Positions 40,462-43,805 of a stretch of 43,805 nt of DNA are shown here, piece after piece. A program made the translations under genes and the position numbers. How positions within the stretch are numbered: the first letter of the stretch is position 1; each line of letters opens with the position of its first letter. A model generated the notes under the pieces. The model was not told the origin of the DNA and ran no database searches. It saw nothing but the letters and a program-made list of their open reading frames with translations. Source of the DNA: WACF01 sp040880205 (lineage in GTDB: Bacteria; Pseudomonadota; Gammaproteobacteria; Pseudomonadales; Cellvibrionaceae); NCBI GenBank assembly GCA_040880205.1, contig JBBDIU010000027.1, positions 1 to 43,805 of the forward strand, in the 5' to 3' direction.

Positions 40462-42480
40462 CTAACGATGGGTTCTATTGGCGACGAAAGATTCAGTTAA
40501 CAACAGCAAGACAACAAGTAACAATAACCACCACCACAGGCGTTGCGGCTGCTCCAACTCCATCTTCAGCAGTTGGGTGCGCACGGCGGCGCTTTTCGTG
40601 GGGGTCGTCGCCGGGTTCAGCACCTGGTCCACGAGCACCGCCGGAGACACCGAGGCAAAGTCCGATTCCTCCGCGGCGCCGTTTACCGCGTAATACAATG
40701 TTTGGTCGCCCACCACTCTCCTATACACACCAGGCCGGCGCAAGGTAAAGCCATCCTCACCTTCCTGCAGAGTCAGTGCTTCACCCGAGGGATCTAACAA
40801 GTTGGTTGTAGCGGCCCCATTCTGGAGCCGCACTTTTTCGCCCACTAGATAGGACGAGTTTTTCTCCGGTGTATTGGCCAGATGCTTTAGCGTCTCGTGA
40901 ATTAGAGGCAAATACATGCCTTGCAGTGGCAGATTGTTCCATTCGAGATCCAGGGTAGAAGCAAATATCAACGTGCGGCCCTTGCCGACTTCACGCTCTA
41001 ACAGTGCCGGGGCACCGTTATCGAATTTCATCAACACTTCAGCGGATTCGGCGGGCTTTAGGGCCCAATAATCATTAAACCGAACCCCCCAATCAACGTT
41101 CAGCTCGCGCATAATCGGATGGCGATTTTCCACCTGAGCAATCAGCAGGTAGTCGTTCGCCGCCAGATTGCCATGATCAATGAGGGTTGCGGGGCTTACG
41201 TTGCCCAGCTGACGGTTGAAATTTCCTGCCCGAACCTGGTCGCCGGGAGCAAATAGCACGCTGCCACCGGCCTCGACAAACGCATGCAGCGCTTGCGCCT
41301 GGGATGAGGACAAGTCGCCAACATTAAGCAACACAGCAATCCTGTGGGTGTCCAGATCGCGGGCGTCGAAGGCATTGTGGTCAACCGTGGTCAGCACGAA
41401 TGGCGACTGTTGGTTGCTACTGGCGGCTAGCGTAAACCAGTGAGCTTCATCCTCGTACCAATTCTTGGAAGCGTCGCCATTAACGACCAATACCGGAATT
41501 CTAGGGAGCACATCCACGGTGAAATAAAAGTCGTTGTCCAATTCAAAATCCGAATCGACGACACTGGCCTTGCCCACATGAGAGCCTTCCTCTGCGAATT
41601 TTACCGAAACACCGACCACCGTTTCGGATCGCTCTTGCAGGTTCACCACTTTGCGCGTTTGCTCTTGATCGTTAATGCTGACTGCTATCTCCGCCTGATC
41701 AAGGCGCAAACTACCCAGAGTGCGCACCCGGACGAACAATTCGTCTTCTCGCTCACTGCCGCGCAGGTTGGCGGGGGACTTTACTCCAGTTATCGCCAGG
41801 TTCTTGGTTTCCTCATAGCCGACGTTTTCCGTAAAGAAATCCACGCCGGGTTCGAGCCTCCAGTTGCTGTCGAAATCCTTCATGCCACTGTTTTGAAAGT
41901 CGGAAACCAGATGAACCAATTTTATGTCGAAACGACTGTCTTCCAGCAACTCGTTGGCTAGGCGGATGGCGGGAAAGTACCGGGTTTTCTCGAATTCAGG
42001 GGACTCAATGCCATCGATCACCCCGTGCAGGGTGGCGAATTCCGAGGTGGGGCCGTACACTGCCCGAGCCGTTTCGGAGAACAGAATGACGGCCGCTTCA
42101 TCGCCGGGATTGAGGTCATTGATTATGCTGCGCGCGGCGGTCTTGGCGCGGTCCAAATAGTCTCGGTAACCCATGCTCAACGAAACGTCCACCAGCACTA
42201 CCACTGAGCGCGGCGCCAAATCCGCCCAAGCTGACACCGATTGACTGAAAAACGGTCGCGCAAAGGCCAGCACCAGCAAGCTGACTACCGCGGCACGCAG
42301 CAGGAGCAACAGCCATTGTTGAATTTTTTGCAACAAAAATTGCTTGCGCGTGGTCTGGCGGAAAAAGCGCAAGGTGCTAAAAACAATTTTTGGCGGTTTA
42401 TCGCGGCGAATCAAATGAATGGCAATGGGGATAACAGCCGCGAACAGGCCGAATAAAAAAATCGGTGTCAAAAACGACAT
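40462..42480 (-). CDS. BatA/VWA-type membrane protein of the MoxR-DUF58 cluster
   Basis: The 672-residue protein begins with the aerotolerance (BatA) N-terminal region (MSFLTPIFLFGLFAAVIPIAI then FFRQTTRKQFLLQKIQQWLL), two transmembrane spans in about the first 80 residues. A von Willebrand A domain follows, with a metal-site motif DVSLS at about residue 98. The middle holds a periplasmic beta-rich segment and a glutamine-amidotransferase-like part (IAVLLNVGDLSSSQAQALHAFV, GGSVLFAPG). One C-terminal span (LWWWLLLLVVLLLL) ends the chain. The MoxR-DUF58-VWA clusters are thought to act in folding or metal insertion; no client gene is visible here. Confidence 0.88.
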   Translation of the reverse strand: MSFLTPIFLFGLFAAVIPIAIHLIRRDKPPKIVFSTLRFFRQTTRKQFLLQKIQQWLLLLLRAAVVSLLVLAFARPFFSQSVSAWADLAPRSVVVLVDVSLSMGYRDYLDRAKTAARSIINDLNPGDEAAVILFSETARAVYGPTSEFATLHGVIDGIESPEFEKTRYFPAIRLANELLEDSRFDIKLVHLVSDFQNSGMKDFDSNWRLEPGVDFFTENVGYEETKNLAITGVKSPANLRGSEREDELFVRVRTLGSLRLDQAEIAVSINDQEQTRKVVNLQERSETVVGVSVKFAEEGSHVGKASVVDSDFELDNDFYFTVDVLPRIPVLVVNGDASKNWYEDEAHWFTLAASSNQQSPFVLTTVDHNAFDARDLDTHRIAVLLNVGDLSSSQAQALHAFVEAGGSVLFAPGDQVRAGNFNRQLGNVSPATLIDHGNLAANDYLLIAQVENRHPIMRELNVDWGVRFNDYWALKPAESAEVLMKFDNGAPALLEREVGKGRTLIFASTLDLEWNNLPLQGMYLPLIHETLKHLANTPEKNSSYLVGEKVRLQNGAATTNLLDPSGEALTLQEGEDGFTLRRPGVYRRVVGDQTLYYAVNGAAEESDFASVSPAVLVDQVLNPATTPTKSAAVRTQLLKMELEQPQRLWWWLLLLVVLLLLTESFVANRTHR

Positions 42481-42539
42481 AGCACCTCGCTCTGAGCGCC
42501 CACAGCAAACTTGTTTTCAAATGCACTGCGCGTCATTCG

Positions 42540-43433
42540 CTAAAAACTCCTGCCCCGGCGCGTGAGATAGGCGGCCAGGGCTTTGTCCAGCGGTTCGCTG
42601 GTATTTAACAGGCAGTAGTCGACTCCGTGGGACTGACACTGCTTGCGGCAAGATTCGGTAAATTCCCCAACCGCATCCAAATACTCCTGGCGAATAGCGC
42701 CGGGCGAGGTTAGCAGGGAGGCGTCGCTTTCCAGGTCCACAAATTCAGAGACTTCCTGAAAGGGAAAATTGAGCTCCGCGTCATCCATCACGTGAAAAAC
42801 AATGACCTCATGGCCCATGGACCGCATTTGTTGCAGCAATCGGATGCTTTGCTCCTCACCTTCCAACAAGTCAGTGATCAGAACGACAAAGCTGCGGCTA
42901 CGTAAATTAGCCGCCAAGTCCCTTAATGGCCGGACTGTATCGGTGGCTTCACCCGCTTCCAAGTGCACCAGTGTGCGCAGGATCTGCATCAAGTGTCCCT
43001 GGCGATACTGCGCCGGCAGTACATGATTCACCTTGTCGGAAAAAGTAATGAGGCCAACCGCGTCCCGTTGCCGCATTATGAAATATGCCATAGCGGCTGC
43101 CAGGGTGCGGCCGTATTCCAGTTTGCTCACCTCTCCCGAGGCATAGGACATGGATGCGCTGGTATCCAAGAGGATGGTGCAGCGCGAATTGGTTTCGTCT
43201 TCAAATTGCTTGATGTAGAGCTTGTCGGAACGCCCGTAGAGTTTCCAATCAATATGACGGGTATCATCGCCCTGATAATAGTGTCGGTAGTCGGTAAACT
43301 CCACACTGAAACCCCGATGGGGGCTGCGATGCAAACCGCTCAAAAAGCCTTCCACCGCCAAACGAGCACGCAGCTCCAGATTGTCCACACTGGCTAGTAC
43401 GTTGGGATCAATAAAATTGACGGATGAGCTCAC
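42540..43433 (-). CDS. DUF58 domain protein
   Basis: The 297-residue protein has the DUF58 core: RGFSVEFTDYRHYYQGDDTRHIDWKLYGRSDKL, then QFEDETNSRCTILLDTSASM, a VWA-like strand with DTSAS, and FVVLITDLLEGE. These proteins accompany MoxR AAA ATPases. The start is GTG 43433. It lies 59 bp upstream of the VWA gene and 72 bp after the MoxR gene on the same strand. No membrane span is present, so it is probably cytoplasmic. Confidence 0.92.
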   Translation of the reverse strand: MSSSVNFIDPNVLASVDNLELRARLAVEGFLSGLHRSPHRGFSVEFTDYRHYYQGDDTRHIDWKLYGRSDKLYIKQFEDETNSRCTILLDTSASMSYASGEVSKLEYGRTLAAAMAYFIMRQRDAVGLITFSDKVNHVLPAQYRQGHLMQILRTLVHLEAGEATDTVRPLRDLAANLRSRSFVVLITDLLEGEEQSIRLLQQMRSMGHEVIVFHVMDDAELNFPFQEVSEFVDLESDASLLTSPGAIRQEYLDAVGEFTESCRKQCQSHGVDYCLLNTSEPLDKALAAYLTRRGRSF

Positions 43434-43505
43434 GGCTGTGGCCTGCTGATCGGGTTTCTATTCACTGGACTGTCTACTCGTTATCTTGCTATTCCCCTTG
43501 CGTTC

Positions 43506-43805
43506 CTATTCATTGGGAATGGGCACGGTCTCAACCAGGCGTTTGATAACGTCCTCAACCCGAACGCGCTCCGCTTCCGCATGAAAATTCAACAGAATGC
43601 GATGTCGCAACACCGGTTCCGCCAGCGCTTGAATATCGCCATAGGACACATTGTAGCGACCCAGTAGCAACGCCCGTACCTTGCCGGCCAGGATCAAATT
43701 TTGCGAAGCGCGCAAACCGCCACCCCAGCTCACCCATTCCCGAATGAATTCAGGTGCGTGTTCGTTTTGCGGGCGGCTGGAGCCCGCGAGACGCACAGCG
43801 TAGCG
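43506..43805 (-). CDS. MoxR-family AAA ATPase, C-terminal part (cut by window edge)
   Basis: The last 100 codons are visible; the frame runs off the right edge, so the P-loop and Walker motifs are outside the window. The text HAPEFIREWVSWGGGLRASQNLILAGKVRALLLGR and DIQALAEPVLRHRILLNFHAEAERV is the typical C-terminal lid of MoxR ATPases, including the sensor-2 region. It ends IPNE. With DUF58 and VWA genes immediately downstream, this is a standard MoxR cluster. Confidence 0.93.
   Translation of the reverse strand, partial: RYAVRLAGSSRPQNEHAPEFIREWVSWGGGLRASQNLILAGKVRALLLGRYNVSYGDIQALAEPVLRHRILLNFHAEAERVRVEDVIKRLVETVPIPNE

Overview
The window looks like a chromosomal segment from a free-living, probably marine or salt-tolerant gammaproteobacterium with moderate to high GC. 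This rests on the E. coli-like gene order ybeL-like/leuS/lptE/holA, a complete ectoine operon (ectA-ectB-ectC-ask) with a divergent MarR-type ectR, a PspB/PspC envelope-stress cluster, and a two-gene MetH of the kind known in several gammaproteobacterial lineages. I do not assign a genus. I see no tRNA, rRNA, CRISPR array, prophage or insertion sequence.

Layout. Positions 1-1860 hold a Psp-like cluster: two small membrane or secreted proteins, PspB, a PspC with two PspC domains and a second PspB-like protein, closed by a clear intrinsic terminator. Positions 1877-6455 (minus strand) carry a secreted carboxylesterase, an MFS transporter, a VOC protein, a phospholipase-A2-like lipoprotein and a GFA-family zinc protein. 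mtgA and pbpG, both peptidoglycan enzymes, converge at about 7.4 kb. Positions 8596-14970 form a tightly packed five-gene operon: ABC ATPase, ABC permease, two-PDZ lipoprotein and two exported FG-GAP/VCBS-repeat proteins. I recognise no named system in it, and it is the best candidate here for an undescribed one. A ybeL-like gene and leuS-lptE-holA follow.

Positions 20.7-26.7 kb (minus) carry signalling genes: a GAF/PAS/GGDEF/EAL protein, a DUF815 ATPase and a hybrid histidine kinase. Positions 27.4-28.7 kb hold a MarR regulator with an FAH-family hydrolase. Positions 28.9-33.7 kb hold metF, the homocysteine-binding half of MetH and the cobalamin half of MetH, all co-directional. Positions 33.9-40.4 kb hold a BCCT transporter, ask, ectC, ectB, ectA and the divergent ectR: ectoine is made from aspartate semialdehyde, and the BCCT carrier probably recovers compatible solutes. 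The right edge carries a VWA/BatA-type membrane protein, a DUF58 protein and the end of a MoxR ATPase.

The non-coding DNA is unusually structured. (i) Multi-hairpin repeats with GGGA-containing loops occur at 28735-28908, with the right end of a nearly identical copy at 1-55; a related cluster at about 20.05-20.5 kb contains two inverted copies of a 49-bp core. (ii) Four short arrays with a 7-bp period (5559-5593, 28101-28157, 31644-31729, 33850-33941) each lie at or within about 10 bp of a minus-strand stop codon, and one supplies the stop codon of a metH gene. They resemble the heptanucleotide STRR repeats described in cyanobacteria.
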